DNA of 64,000 nucleotides. Source: Pyrocephalus nanus (lineage: Eukaryota > Chordata > Aves > Passeriformes > Tyrannidae). Below are positions 1-13,570 of the stretch, piece after piece. The notes beneath the pieces were generated by a model, which was not told where the DNA came from, made no database searches, and was given only the letters and a program-made list of their open reading frames with translations. The translations under genes were made by a program, and so were the position numbers. How positions within the stretch are numbered: position 1 is the first letter of the stretch; the number at the start of each line of letters is the position of its first letter. Where the stretch lies: assembly GCA_038380795.1 (NCBI GenBank), contig CM076260.1, positions 78,529,843 to 78,593,842 of the forward strand, in the 5' to 3' direction.

Positions 1-312
1 TCTAAAAACTAGTATCAAGGAAATAAAAAAAAGTCAATATTCTTGCAAGAAAGCAGCCCATGGGTACAAAGGTGGTAGTTCTGCCCTTTTATGGAGCACT
101 TCAGTAGATTTGTACTGAACTGATCACATAGCCATGCTCTTAGGGATTCAGGGAAAATAGCACCTAGAGCTGATGAGAGACCAGCTAATTAGGAAAAAGA
201 GCTATCATAACTCCCAAATTCTGCATGAAGGTCACTCATAATCTCCTTTTCAGCATTTACAGTTAAAGGTGGAGATGGATACTTATCATATACGGTATAT
301 CAGTATACTCAC

Positions 313-565
313 AGCCCACAAAAAAAAGATCAGGATACACATCTACCACTTTTGTTGTAAGAGGTTTTGCCACCAACTCAGAGATGTCCTGGAGTGGATG
401 TAGGAACATCCCAACTTCCGTTGTGGCTGAAGATGCAATGACCCTGCGAGGGAAGGGATTCCAGATTGCTTTGGACAGACCTGGGTATGAGGTGGACCAT
501 GATGCTCTTGTCAAAATCCTGTAGACATCAGCAGTTAAATCCAGAGGTATGTTTGACACTGGCCC
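313..565 (-). CDS. Probable internal exon of an unrecognised minus-strand gene
   Basis: On the minus strand a 253-base block starts after a TTACAG acceptor and stays open in one frame for 84 codons. It ends at a consensus GTGAGT donor whose first base is position 312. All three plus-strand frames across the block contain stops, so the minus reading is favoured. The translated segment begins GPVSNIPLDL and includes WNPFPRRVIASS and VDVYPDLFFVG; it is mixed hydrophobic and polar with no low complexity, as in a folded, possibly secreted or extracellular domain. I do not recognise the family. It lies downstream, in gene direction, of the candidate exons at 1.5 and 9.2 kb, but its phase (starts phase 0) does not follow directly from the 1.5 kb block (ends phase 1), so another exon would be needed between them. 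Confidence 0.5.
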
Positions 566-1439
566 CTGTAATAAATATGCACAAGCACAGCCTAATTCTG
601 TTATAATTTAAAGGTATGTCTTCGCTGCCTCTTAGTTAATCTAGGCTGAGAAAGCTCATTCCACATCAGTTAGGATTTCTTAAAATTTGTGTCACTTTTT
701 CTGTCACAGCAATGCACAACTGACATGTATGGCTTTATTTATGCTGTGTAACCAAGTTAATGTTCTTATAACTCTGCTGCATATCCCAAGACACCTTTGC
801 AGGAGGGATGATTCATCTCAACAGTCTTAGCTAGTGACACTCTTCAAATAACTGTGTGAAACATATAGTTTAAGGCAGAAAACATTTTGAGAGTGGAATA
901 AAGCCAGGAATAGCAGCTGTCACTAATACAGTATAGTTATAGTGAGATTTGATATTTCATAGAGGCCAAACCAATGCAAACTTTTATTTCCAAAAATCTT
1001 TAAGTTTACAGACTATTTAAAAAATACAGGACTACAAAGCATATACTACTTTTAGATTAAAACTGACTCGTCTTTTCTACCATGGCTCAGTGAAAACATT
1101 TTGCTCTGTGAGTAGGGCAAAGTTTCCATGTGTAGGTAGGCAGAGACAGCTGCTGGGAGTTATCTGGAAGATTCAGAACAGAGGAAAGTTGGCATGAAGG
1201 AGCTGATGTGTGTAACAGCACATCAAGTTCAGGACTCAGAGGGGCAGGAGGGTATTCTGCTGATTCATTGCTGGGGCTTAGGTAGGTTGAAAGTCAGAGC
1301 AGGTGAGACTTGTGTTTACTTCACCCTACCTACTCCATGTTTTTGTGCCACTCACTCCACTTTGGGGAATCCAGTGCCGTCAGGGAGAGATATGTGTTTG
1401 AAAGTAGTAAAAATATTATAAAGAAATCAACACTTATAC
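566..1439. other. Non-coding, probably intronic
   Basis: AT-rich unique-looking sequence with no convincing exon and no repeat I can name. If the flanking candidate exons belong to one gene, this is intron. Confidence 0.4.
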
Positions 1440-1559
1440 CATCTTTCACATATGAGTAGCCACAAGCTGTTAAGCAGGAAAACACATAGAACACCTCCTT
1501 TCTGTTTAGCTCTCTAACCCATCCATTCTTCGGTGCCATGTCAGTTGTGGTCTCTGGAG
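1440..1559 (-). CDS. Possible exon of the same unrecognised gene
   Basis: A 120-base minus-strand block follows a pyrimidine-rich acceptor ending CATGCAAG and stops at a GTATAAG donor. It is open in one frame only, reading PETTTDMAPKNGW and then FYVFSCLTACGYSYVKDG. The other two frames have stops. The splice signals are moderate and I recognise no domain. It starts in phase 1 (two bases before the first full codon) and ends in phase 1. Assignment to the same gene as the 313-565 block rests only on shared strand and proximity. Confidence 0.3.
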
Positions 1560-2119
1560 CTTGCATGGGAAAACAGAAATGTTAAATGGCATATGCCCTG
1601 TTCTGGATGACCCCAAGGTCATCCTAACACATGAAGCCAAACTGTTCCTTGTTTCACCTCTTAGCTTTCAGATGTGAATGGATCTGGGCAGTAGAAGAAC
1701 CATAGTCTTCTTTAGGGGCCATGACTGCAAGAGAATGCCAAGTCATACCTCATATTATACCAACAGAACACAGGTGGTGGACCCATCTGATGCAGCTAGC
1801 TGTGCTTGAACCATTTCTGCTCTTTGGCACTGCATAATAATGTTGCATGTTGGAAAGCGAATGAAAGATGTCATTAAAATAGTAATGAATAGAGAGATTT
1901 TTATCAAAACAAGCAATTAAAAAATCTAAATAAGTGCAATAAACCCCTGTATTTATTTTCATTCTTCCATTTTTTGTCCTTCTTCCATCTCTTACTTCTA
2001 TTTTCTTCTTGCTAGTTTTCACATAGATATAAACATAATACAATGTCTTCAACAGCCATCTTATCTTACCATGGAACAATGGTTAAGACTTCATTATCAC
2101 TAACTGAGGTTTTGAAGTA
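1560..2119. other. Non-coding stretch
   Basis: AT-rich DNA. A minus-strand frame at 1750-2079 is open but has low-complexity lysine and tyrosine composition and only weak splice signals near 1750-1805; I do not call an exon. Confidence 0.35.
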
Positions 2120-2830
2120 GAGATCCATTTTCAAAAAGCACCCAACCTTGATTTAAAAATTCCTAAAGATAGAAAATCCACTGTTACTTTTAACAGGTTT
2201 CTCCTATGTTCATTACCTTCACCAAACAAACAAACAAAAAAATCTCTCTGTGTGTAGTTCATTTAGTTCTAACGCCTACCTACTGGACCTTGTCATATGT
2301 TTACCTGCTGGACTGAAAAACCCTTTATCAATGCTTCCTGCATAAACTATTAGGCATTTAAAAAGAGTAGTTTAGCCATCTATTATCCATGTTCTAGGTA
2401 AAGTAGAGGTTTGTTTCCCAACACTTGGATCATTCTCCTGGCAATTCTTTGAACTTTTTTTAAGTTGCGACATCAACCCTGTATTGTAATCATTAGACTG
2501 AACATAGCAGCAGTCATACCAGTGCTAGGTGCAGAAGTAAGATTAAACTTCTTTTCCTGGTTCACATATCCAAGGATTGTATTAGCCTTTTTAATGATTG
2601 GCAACATATGGTGGCTACCATAATATGATTATTTTCATATCTTCCCAGTAGCATCTCCTGTAACTATAGCTGTAGTTGGACTTGATATTTGGCATTTGTT
2701 ACAGCTGGATGTGATCACCTTCACATCAGCCAGTAGCAATGACCCGACCTTCAGCTTTCATCACTGTGCTTTGAGACATCTTGCAGGCTATATCACTGAT
2801 AAATTTATGGTGGGGAAGATTGATTTGGTT
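2120..2830 (-). repeat. Ancient CR1/L3-like LINE relic, 3' portion
   Basis: Read in reverse, this segment follows the layout of old reptile and bird CR1-type LINEs: a block around CCTTGTCATATGTTTACCTG, then CATACCAGTGCTAGGTGCAG, then CAAGGATTGTATTAGCCTTT, and finally a stretch near 2785 ending in TATCACTGATAAATT. The copy is strongly diverged with small insertions, such as an (AAAC)n run near 2223. The orientation is minus because these blocks are the reverse complement of the LINE coding sense. Any short frame here is relic reverse transcriptase noise. Confidence 0.6.
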
Positions 2831-4544
2831 TTCCTCTGGATTATTGTTTTATATGCTGTGCTAAAAACAGCACATGTCTAGAAGTATGGCTGTACAGACA
2901 TGAGTTAGAAGTACAGTTCCTTGGTGATGATTTTGCAGTTAGCAGTTTTTTGAAATCTGCTTATGTGCTAGTGCATTTTTCTAGCTCTAGTCAAAATGCT
3001 GTGTAATACCAAGGCATCCAACAGATTAAGGGGAAGTTTATTTTCAATAAGCACAGATTAGCATCAATATTCATTTCCTTTTAAGCTCTCAGTTAATCAA
3101 GTCCTTAATATGCCTTGGCATTACTGATGTCAGACTGGAAGACGTGTATTTACCTTTGCTGACTCATTTACTCTCTCAAAATACTGTCACAATATTAGCT
3201 CTCAGTCCTTTCTGAGTTTTCAAGTATCTTAAGTAATATTAATTAATAGCAAGTATCCTAGGTAATATAATGACTTTTTTATGGTCCAGCAATTGTAATT
3301 GCCATTTGACTTGTAGAAAGTCAGAGCGTAACTTCATTGTTCAACTTTACTTCTTTAACAAGGACATAAAACTTACCTTAATCAAGGATTCACCTGTGTG
3401 AGTGGCCGAGTGATCCAAGACACTTCCCCAGTTGTAGGGGCTCTGCTGATCTCATGGGGATAGCTGAATCATGGACCTGGAGTTTGTCAGGTTAATTTCA
3501 AGCATAAACGCTTTCAGCAGCAGCACGGATTTAAACCACATGCTGTTTTGAAACCACACCCGTACACTTGCATGGGTATAAAATCTTTGAAAGCAGACCT
3601 ATAAAAGGAACAGCGTGAAAGTAAGGTAACCTGTATGTGTGTGTGTGTGTGTGTGGTAAGTGGGTGATGTGTAAAGAAAAACTGGTTTTCAGCCCCTGAC
3701 TGTAAGGAGACTTTAGGCATCAGGGATACACGCACAGGCAAACGCTCATGGCAATAAAACTTGACCCACAACAGTGTCTCCACCTTATGAGAAGTTACAA
3801 AGAATGAAATTCTTAGAAATAGAGATAAAAGAATGGGGAAAAAAGTGTTATGATACATTATGTAGTCAACGTAGTAGACAGATACCACACCAAAGACCAG
3901 GCAGAGAATTGTGGAGATCAGGGGATACACTGGAAGAAGTTGGCTTTTCAACGGAACTGGTGAAAATCATTTATATAATCTGCACTGACCATTAATTCAC
4001 TCCCTGTTGCCCTGTAAAATATTAAGTCTGATACTTCTTGACCATTGTTACTCTGCTTGCAATTGTGTCACTGTGTTTCTTTCTAAATATTTTTAGAAAC
4101 CAGATAAAAAGGTTCTGTATTTCAGATGAAGAACAGTATGAGGAAGTGGGCAGGGTCTAAAAAGTCCCTTTCTAATATATAAGTAATCTGTGGCACAGGG
4201 GTATTAGCATTCTGTTTTCAAGAGTCAGTTCTGTCAGTTTAGTGTAGGCAGGATGGACATGACAGTAGAAGTTGAGTTTGTGGTGTCACAAATGTTTTCT
4301 CTGCCCCCCTTGCTCTGCTCATGCACACATGAAGAGTATTTGAGTGGCAAACCCTGATTAGGGCTCTGTTGCAAATGAAAAACATAGTATAGCTGCTCAC
4401 GGTGGTGTCAGAGAAATAGAAAGCATAACACAAGGGCGGGAAGGGAGAAGTGATGGGCTAAAGCAGGTAAGTCCCTCTATCCCCAACACCAAGGTCTCAG
4501 GATGGTGGGTTTTGATTGATGCCTGTCAGTATTCAAGAAGCTTT
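2831..4544. other. Intergenic or intronic, no gene seen
   Basis: AT-rich unique sequence with one GT microsatellite (listed separately). A long minus-strand frame at 3514-3951 runs through the microsatellite. Its upstream part is hydrophobic, with a possible acceptor near 3961, but there is no convincing donor. Confidence 0.35.
3636..3655. repeat. (GT)n microsatellite
   Basis: About ten uninterrupted GT units. Confidence 0.95.
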
Positions 4545-5075
4545 TCTAGAACAAGTCCTCCATTGTGCTACAGTGATCTATTGAGCTTATCTTGAGGAAT
4601 ATCACATCCCCCTTTCAGCCTTTCCTTCTTGAGTCTAAACCACCTCAGTTTTTGCAACTTTTGTGAGAGGACACAGTCGAAATTTCTCTTCATTGTCATT
4701 AATCTTTGAATTCTCAAGTAGTTCATATTCTCCTTGCTGTGCAGTGTCTAACTACACACAGTATTTCAGCTGAAGCCCTACTCCTGTTGAGTACAGCACC
4801 AAAGGCTTATTTTATGTATCTTGTAGGCTCTGCTCGTTTAGAAAACCCAGTGTGGTGTTTGATTTTTTCACAATAGTGTGATCGTGTTGACTCCTGCTTA
4901 GCTTGGGATTCAGTATACTCCATGTCCTCTTTTAAGAAGAAATGCCACTAGCCACTTGTTTTCCAACCTGTATTTGTGTAGCTGATTATTCCTGTCCAAA
5001 TGTATCAATTTTGTTTATCCCTTTTGAATAGTGCCCTCTTCATTCTTCCTGTAAGATCTTTGCCAACATTTTTGT
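4545..5075 (-). repeat. Second ancient CR1/L3-like LINE relic
   Basis: A minus-oriented diverged LINE fragment of the same broad class as the 2.1-2.8 kb copy. Recognisable blocks include CTCAGTTTTTGCAACTTTTG, CACAGTATTTCAGCTGAAGC, GTGTTGACTCCTGCTTAGCT and, at the end, TATTTGTGTAGCTGATTATT. The two copies are close together and in the same orientation, but they match different stretches of the element poorly enough that I treat them as separate insertions. Confidence 0.55.
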
Positions 5076-8000
5076 GTTTCTTGTTGCAAAACCTACAAGA
5101 TACACAGGATAAGTGATTATATGGATTTTTTTTGCCTTTAGATTCACATCTTTATTTGTTTAGAAGCATAGTGAGTAAGGGTGTTAGATAAGCACGAGTT
5201 CTATTAGCAAACACTTTGTATGTGGGCAAGGAGATAAGAGAAGAAAGGTCTCAATTTGTGGGGTAAACTTCATAAATTCTGATTTGTTTAACCAGAAGTT
5301 AAACCCAGATATGAAGCAAACAGCAGTAAGAAGCCAAAGGCAGGAGATGACATTGGTTAAACCTTTGTAAAGTTCCATGATGTCAAGCAGATCATTAGAA
5401 TTTCAGTCAGGAGAAAGACCTCCAGCATGTATAGATTTCCTTTGTGTTCTCTTGCAATGCAATCATGACTTCTGGTGCAAAGTAATCAAAGAATTAGGTA
5501 TAAAGAAAACATCTCTTTCCAGTATTTTGTAAAATATAAAAGTCATTATAAAGTGCTTAGCTCACACTTAATAAGTAAAATTAAATAAACAGCTCTTCAG
5601 CAATTTATTCTGGAGCCAAAACTGGTTCTGAGCACTTCTCAGAAAGAAAATGTGTATAAATAAAAGTATCATTAAGTGTGAGTCTGAGCACAGTTTTTAT
5701 ATCACAAATGCTTTCACTGGTAAACATAAGTATTTAGGTTTAGTAGCTGATTAAATTTAGCTGATTTAATTTAGCATGTTTACTTCAAACCCCACAAAGT
5801 ACCAGGATTTGTTCTGACCTCAGTTCTACAGTTTTGGAATCACTTGTCAAGTATTCTTTGTTTAAAATTCGTAAAACAGTAACTGGGCCAAATTCATTAA
5901 TGGAAAAGACACTTGTATTTTGAGCACTGAGATCAGTCTCAACCTTGAATTCTGGCCTGCTGTAGATGTGGATTTTTAGTTAATTTCTGATTTATTTCCT
6001 CTTGTGTTCCAGTACTAGACCAAGAATAACTTTGAAGCACCTATTTTTATTGTTTGCATAATATAGCATCACTCAAAAATCTCAAACAGTTATTGACTGA
6101 GGTTGTAGCAGACTTCAGTGTTGCATGAACTTTGATAACTACATAAATACAACAAACAGTATTCATGGGCTTAGTCAAAGGGTCAGAAAATACAAATGTA
6201 GAGAAAAATTCTAGCCCAACCAAGGGATTATATGTTTCAAATTTCCTGATGTTCTCCCTGCTATCTGAACTCCTAATAGTATTAATCTCACAAAAACCAA
6301 GGGTTTGTTAAAAGATTTCCAGAAAGGTAGGCCCTAAATTAAGAAGGTATACACATACAGCCTGAAAGATTCAATTTGTAGTATGACTATCTTTTTCAAC
6401 TTGACTGTAACATCCTCCAAAGAGTTAAACACTAATAACCTAGTCAGCTTCACTGTCCATGCATAGGCAAGTTATATTGTACTCTTGCTCCTCTAACATA
6501 CTGAAGGCAGCTTTGATTTAGTGCTTTCTTACTTCATTAACACTCTGCTGAGATTCATAGACAAATCCACTAATGGGCAGAGTAGTTCTCAAAACATTTT
6601 TTTGTGTGTGATTCTACAAAATTGGCTCCTTTCTTGGTGCTGTGGCTTTTCCTTGTTTGCATTTGCCAAAGTGCTTTCAAAGAAACTATACAAACCTTTC
6701 CTAAAACTGCAGTTCAAGCTTTGGCTTTAGTTACATAGAAAAGATATAGCAGGACGCAGGTTCTGTATCTCCATACAACTACAAGGAGAACTAAGAGGTA
6801 ATAACTTATTAAAGAAGTATTTGATTTAGATACCAAACAGTGAACTGCAGCATAAAGAAAGTAGTTATCAAAAAGCACTCTGGTTGTGCAGTTTCTGTTG
6901 CACATGCTCATGTTGGGAGGGATTTTCCTGTAGCTGTGTTTCAACCATTAATCCGCATTCTTCTGTGTCCCACCTCATGACAAGCATTGAAGTATATCTG
7001 GAGTGCAGTCTTGAGGCACTTTTGATACCAAGAGCCTCACTACATAGCTCTGTATAACTTTCTTGACATTTTCTTCCTTTGTTACAGAAACTGTACTTTT
7101 GGCTATTCCCTTCCTCACAGGAGACTGTTTCAGCAGTATGTATAGTGTGTGTGTGTAGGTTTTGTGTGTTTCATAAATGAAGTGCTTTGGAAAGAGTTGT
7201 GGAAGGGCTAGGGGAGCTTACCACTAGAATCTCCTTCCAGAGTCTTTCCTGACTCACCAATAGATAAGTTGGATAGGAAATGCAGGAAATCAGGACTAAC
7301 TTGAAGACAGGCTTATTCCTCCAAATGAGAACCCAAACAGCTCTGTGAGTATTGTCAGAATCCTAAAGCCACTACTGTTTCAAGAACTCACTTATGGGTA
7401 GAGAAAGCTCTGAAAAAGGCATCAGCCTACAGAAACTCTGCTGATTTCTTTACAGCACTTTTGGAGAGACCGAGTACATCTTTTCTAACTGCTCACATCC
7501 TTCAGTTTCTTATTTCTTGTTCTCTTTGATGAAGTTTTATGTAGGGTGTCCATTCTGCAAATTACTGTTGGCCAGCTATGGATCTTACATATGTAAAAGT
7601 ATTAGGAATTATTATAGTTTTCTTTTCTCCACATGCTGGCAAACTGTTCCCTGCACCTCCATGCTCTGTTTTTTGCAATGTGACATGTAGGTACTCCACT
7701 ATAGTTTGTTATGCAGTACTGCTGTTAACAAATCATTCACTAGTTAAACATCGTAAAACATAGCCCAACCAAAAGTGTGTGGATCTCATTTATATGTAAC
7801 AAAAAACCATCCAAACCCCCGACAAAACACAATTCTCCTTTGCTGAGAATTAGTAGAGAATTAGAACATGAGCTCCACCTCATTTTAAAATGAGGAGGTT
7901 TAAAATAGAATAACCCCTATTTTGCCTTTTTAGTGTTGCTGGAGTGCCTGTTCTTATACATATTGCAATTTTTTATGACAGTCACACAGGTGTAACTTTA

Positions 8001-9057
8001 CAGTCAACAAGCATTTTCTTTAATTCATCTTTTCCCTCTTATAAATATAAATTGAGATTTGGATTTTCCCTCCTGACAAACCAGCTTAAGCAAAACTAAT
8101 TTGATGGGGAAAAAAAAATACAGCAGTTTGAATCAGGAAACAAGATACTTGGCAAAACCATATTTTGAAGAAAAACTTTCCAGAAACTTGAACATAAAAT
8201 CTCTCATGTCTGCTACAGTGCTTGACCTTTCCTTCTTCTCTCCACCTCCTGTGGATAAGTGCTTCCTCCCATGAATTGTAACATGGTAGCTTTAGCTCTC
8301 TAGCAGCCTTTATGGCTCCAGGCAGTAATTTCAGTCCCCGCTCCAGCTTCTACTGGAATTGCTTCATTTACTTTATAGGGTTTCGCCTAAATTTTCCACT
8401 AGTAAAACTGAAGCCTCTCACAGATATTGCAGTTGGATAGTTTATTTTCAGAAAGGGAAGGTAGGCTGCTGGTGTATTTGGGGAGCTGGGTTCAACCCTT
8501 AGCCACATACCTTTGCTTTCACTCTGGGCTTACCTACAAAGGCCTTAGCTTCTAGGACAGAAAGTTAAAGAAAGCTTCAGCAGAAAGTTAATTTTCTGTG
8601 CTAGGTCTAGAAAGACAGGAGCTACTGGGAGTGCACAGTGTGGAGCTTGTGGCTCAGCCTCTTCAGGGAGAAAAAGAAATCATAGCAGGATCTCCCCAGT
8701 TCCTTATCCACCGAGTTAAAAGGATGCTCCTCTGTGAAGCACGTGACAGTAATCTTGCTCCATGCTTGCCTAATGGGCCAGCTGCCTTGGATGTCAGAAA
8801 CAAAGGAAACTTTCCTTAAAGGTCCTGAGATGGACTAGCCTGCAGACCCATACAATCTTCAAGATCTACCTATACCAGTAGCAGTTCTCCCCCATCAGTT
8901 TCTTGCCCTTCTCTGCACCAACTCCTTTCTGGAGACTGTCACCTCTCACCAGCCTGCCTCTGCATGAGCTCATGTGAGGCATCTTCCTTTCACGGCAGAA
9001 TCATCTGGATGAGCTGGGCATAAAATTAAGCTGCTACATTAACCTACCTTATTGTAC
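5076..9057. other. Non-coding, probably intronic or intergenic
   Basis: About 4 kb of AT-rich sequence with scattered poly-purine runs and only short frames. No recognisable repeat or exon. Confidence 0.4.
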
Positions 9058-9261
9058 CTGTAGCAAAGAGTTCACGCTGATGAAACACAGCTGTTCTTCA
9101 GCTGATTCAAGGAATTTTGTCTCAACAAAATTCATTGGAAGGGGGGAGCTAACCAAATAGTAACGGCTGTGTCCATCCCATTTGAACTGCTGCTTCAGAC
9201 CTGACAGAGGCTTAAAAGGCTGTGACTGAAGCATAGCCAAATTTTGTGGGTCCAACATAGG
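9058..9261 (-). CDS. Probable exon of the unrecognised minus-strand gene
   Basis: Exactly 204 bases (68 codons, phase 0 at both ends) lie between a GCTATTCAG acceptor and a CTACAG/GTACAA donor on the minus strand. The translation reads PMLDPQNLAMLQSQPFKPL, then FKWDGHSRYYLVSSPLPMNF, then VETKFLESAEEQLCFISV. This is balanced, protein-like composition with alternating hydrophobic strands, resembling a beta-rich domain. I cannot name the family. An alternative acceptor (TTCATAG) would lengthen the exon by about 16 bases and shift its entry phase. It is the best-formed exon candidate between the left end and MAP1LC3C. Confidence 0.5.
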
Positions 9262-12200
9262 CTGAATAGCAGAACAGCTATGAATTCCCATATAAATTTG
9301 TTACATGGCAACTAAGAACATATTATTTATAGTTTTCAGCAATCTTGGAACTTGCACATAGGTTCTGCAAATGCAGAAGGCCTAGTCCCTTTCCAAAAAA
9401 AGAATGGGAACAAAAGTCAGTGAGCATGAGGATGGCTAGGAAGAGCTGAGGGTTAAACCAAATCCAGCTGCCTCCTAGGAAAATGCAGCATTTCTCCTGA
9501 GGCCTCTCTTGACAGTTTTGACAGGTTTATAACAGAGCCAATAGAGTTTTGCATAGCAAAATTATCTCCATAACCTCTGCAATGCTTGGGTTACCCTGAC
9601 AGTCTAGACAGCACAGATGTGTCTGCACTAAGCTGGTGATCCTGCCCTCACCTGCAGCACAGCAGCTGTTTTTTCTATTGATGGCTCTTATTTTGCTGGT
9701 GACTAATGCATCAAGCTGCTGGAAAATGAGTTACTCTTCCTCAGCCAGTCAGCATTCAAATATGCATCTCACATCGCTATCCGACTTTTAATTTTTGACC
9801 ACAGATGCAGCGTTTTAGGGGAGAAGGGTCAGACAGAAACCATACTCACATCCATCACTTCACATTATGTTTTTAAGTTCTCAGAGTAAGGGCCAAGTTG
9901 CCTTGTGAAGTAGTGCCAGTGGCAAAAACAGAATTTCTTTACTCACCATGCCTTCCTTTCAGCACCCTCCCATGTGGTTTTTTTCCATTGACAAGAGTTC
10001 ACTTTTTATTCAGGAAAACACTGTAACCACCCTCCATCTGTGAGCATGTGTGTGCAAGTTTTCTTTCTCACAACTTCTCTTTGTGAGTTAACGGGTCTAA
10101 TAGTTGCCTTAGTGAGGTCACACTGAATCTCAGGCTTTCCAGGCAGTCACAAGCGGGCTCATGAAGTGCATGGCTGCAGATGCTTTGGGTGGAAACACTT
10201 ATATGCATGCTTAACCCCCTGGCTCACTCCATCCCCTCTCCTCACCCACTGGTTAGATGACCTAAAGATTTCCCTACAAATCAATCTGGCAGGCTGTCTT
10301 GGTTCTGTCCTTGAGAATGAGACAAACTTTTAGGGATGTTCTTAGTCAACAGCAGATGAAGCTGGTTCTTTTTGCCATCAAGGACAATCTTTTCTAACAT
10401 CAGAAAAGCTTGGGCGGAAGGTCTGATTAAGATCCAGACAATACTGTTATACGCAGAAAAAAAAGTGAAGTCAGGGTCTAGAAATACTTGCAAACATAAA
10501 CACCATCAGCCAAGCCCACCCTGCAACAAATCATGAGCAGCCTCATAAAAGCCCTTTACAGTCCCTGAAGAACATGATGTAAGTGCTGAGCAACCCAAGC
10601 AGCCACTCCTCAGTCCCTACCTGCCTGCTCTGGAAGCTCCACGTGCACCCAGCTGGGCACACTCCATCCCTCCTTAAGGTCTGCCCCTGCAGGGGAAGGC
10701 ACAGTGCTGCTTTTCAAACTGTGGCATCAAGACTTGCTTTATGTTCTTCAAAACCCGCGTGGACTGCACTGCTACAATTGTGTGTAGGAACATTGCAGTC
10801 ACAAGAGAGGCATTATAGGAAAAACAACAGGCAGAAAGTTATATAATCATGACTTTCTGGGGAGGAACTTAAAGGGCATTAGCTACCTTCATTAAAATTA
10901 TATTCCTGTTCTTCTAAACTAGGGTCAGACTGCTATTTATTATAGGACCCAGCCACCCTTGCAGTTGTGGACTGTATAGGAAGAGCAGTAGCCAACCTAA
11001 AAACATCAGGGAAGAAAATTGGGTAAAACTAGTTATTCCAAAGCATCCTAGGAAAGCTAAATAAACTAACTAAATAAATAAACTAACCACAAATCCATAG
11101 GCAGAAATCTGGGTTTGGTTGCCCTTTTTTTTTTTTTTTTTTTTTAATAGAGTGATTAAAAGCTATGAAAAAAGTGTGCTAGCTCAAGATTTGTCTAGAA
11201 ATCTTTCTGGAACAGTGATCCTTGAGGGCAGCACGTATGCCATTACAAGTTTTGTACGTAGATTGCACTATAACATACATGAAATTGCATTTCTCAATCT
11301 CCTTCAGGGATCCCTTGGAGATTTTTCCATAGAAACGACCCCTCTCTTCCCCCCTACTTCATATTTCCTAAGTTAGAATGCTGTTTTTCAAAAACGGGTT
11401 TTCTCATGCTTAGGTCATTTTGTTATCCCCCCTATAGTTTCTCCATAGGCTTTCTTGAAAGGGGAATAGAGTAGGGCAATTTGATGCTGAAGGTTATATT
11501 TTGTCCTATTATTTCACTCTACGTTTTTAATTTACTGTCCCTTACATAAACAAAGGAACGCCTTTGCAGAGGAGGATAGAGCCTGTCACTTAAGTGTGTT
11601 TAACCATGTATTTGTTCAAAATATTTTTATCCTGAAACTACCACCATCTGGAAATAGTTAGCATGGGAAAACAATAAAAAAGCCCATCTAAATTCACAAG
11701 AGTTGTTGCCTGCAATACTTCAGCAAGAAGATTAGTATCCCCATTCATTTATTGATTCTACCAACACATAACATTAAGTCTTTTTTAAATCTAAACAGTT
11801 TGGAAAGCTCCTGCTGTTGCTCAGGTGCTAAAGCCCAAGCTGAGGTTATGATGTCTGCCTTGCAGCAACAAATGCCAATTTGCACTCCATAAAGCATTGT
11901 ACACAGGTTGTACTGTGACTATAGATGGCCATAGGACATCTAAGGAAAATACAGATAGCTGAATCTCTCATCTTAGCAGGCATAGGAAAAAAGCACAGTT
12001 TTCTACTCACTTGAAATTCAAATGCATTGGTAAGACTTTTTTTTTTTTTTTTTGACCAAGAGAGTTTATGGGTGTTCTTTTTCTTGTTTGTTTTTAAATG
12101 CCACTGTGTTCTTCTCCAGTCACCCTTATGAGCATTTAGAGTGCACACAGCTTACAGCATGCACCTCAGGAGTGACATTTACTCAGGTGTAGAAAATGAT

Positions 12201-13570
12201 CCTGTTCCCAGAGCAATCACTGTGCAGGCACACATTAGACATGAATGGCACATTTCATTAAAAAAGCATTTTTAGCACAGCAAGGTTGCAGCCTCAGATT
12301 TCAGATGTTTTTGTATCTCCCTCTTAACTTCAGCAGTGTGAGTGGTTTCTGACATGAGAGCTTCTTTAGTACCTTGGTAAAGTTGTAAGAAAATAGAGTT
12401 CGATGATTTTTCTTTATGATTGCACTTGGCTGTAATAACTTCACAACTCTCTCACTACTGTATTTTACATAATATTCAAACTTCTATCTCAACAGTAAGG
12501 GCAATTTCAGCCCTCATACCACACTTACATTCAGTGTCCTTTGAGTTTGATTTGGTTTGTGTTTGAAAACGGGACATAGCGCTTAGTCTCACAAGGGACT
12601 CAGTGCTGTGAACACCAACCTATGAAGTTACTTTAGCAGACCACATACTGGATTTGAAGCCAGAGCACTGAGCACATTCCAGGATTTAGGTGGTAGTCTA
12701 TGGAATAAATAGAGGTATCCACAGAATGTTTTCTTTCCTCTGGCAGATATTTTTTATATTAATGAGTACAAGTCCATATAATAATTCAGAAATAAAGATA
12801 CTTTTAAAAAACAAATAGCATCTCTGCCTTCTCTTTTTATATTAGGGGTATATTGGGCTTTGGAATTTGTTTACTGTGGCATTGTGTCCTTTATTGCAAA
12901 AACATGTACCTGTCTCTTACCAGTAAGTACTTGCTCAAGCAAACATTAGCTCTTCAAACAGCAGCTACATTGGAAGTAGCTGCAGTTATCTCAGCTGCAA
13001 GTCAATCAGAGCAAAGCTTTTCTGTTTGCTTCTTTACTTTAAGAGAGAATAGGTTGAATTCAAAGCTTCTAAGCACACAAAGCAACTTCACAAGCAGGAC
13101 AACAGAATTATTTGGGTATATAAATCCTAGTTCATTATTTTAAGACTTTGTAAAAACTGTCTTTGATGGTTAATATCCTACCTGCTTCAACATCTGGTAG
13201 AAGGGCAAGTCTACTACTATTACCCAATGATGAAGCTTTCCCAATTCACAAGACTTCTCTCTAGGTTCAGCAGACCTGTTTAAACAGGTTTATAATGATG
13301 CTCTTTACCTTCTTTACCTCTAACTGACCTTCTCCTTGTGTAACTTCTTTGGCTGGATCTGTGACTCAACCTGTAGACACCATAGCCTAATGTCAACAAG
13401 GGCTGGAGGGATCAACACTTACACCTTAGCCACTACATGACAAACCAAAGAAAGTTGACTGTCAGACAAAATTGCTCCAGCCAAGAATCTGTAGTGCTTC
13501 TCTCTTCGTGTACCAAGTATCACACAAGACAGGAAGACAGAGGAGCCAATGAAGCAAAATATTAGCCTAC
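9262..13570. other. Non-coding, no gene called
   Basis: AT-rich sequence with T-tracts at about 11125-11146 and 12036-12053. A minus frame at 10281-10493 has protein-like composition but no clear donor. No recognisable mobile element. Confidence 0.35.

Noticed and set aside
2696..2881. 61-codon plus-strand frame
   Set aside because: It lies within an ancient minus-oriented CR1/L3-like relic.
3514..3951. 145-codon minus-strand frame with a hydrophobic start
   Set aside because: It runs through the GT/CA microsatellite (THTHTH in translation) and has no good donor, so it is not called as an exon.
10281..10493. Minus-strand frame with protein-like composition (contains LHLLLTKNIPK)
   Set aside because: There is an acceptor-like sequence but no donor before the stop, and no recognisable family. 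It is left out of the gene model but could be a last exon.
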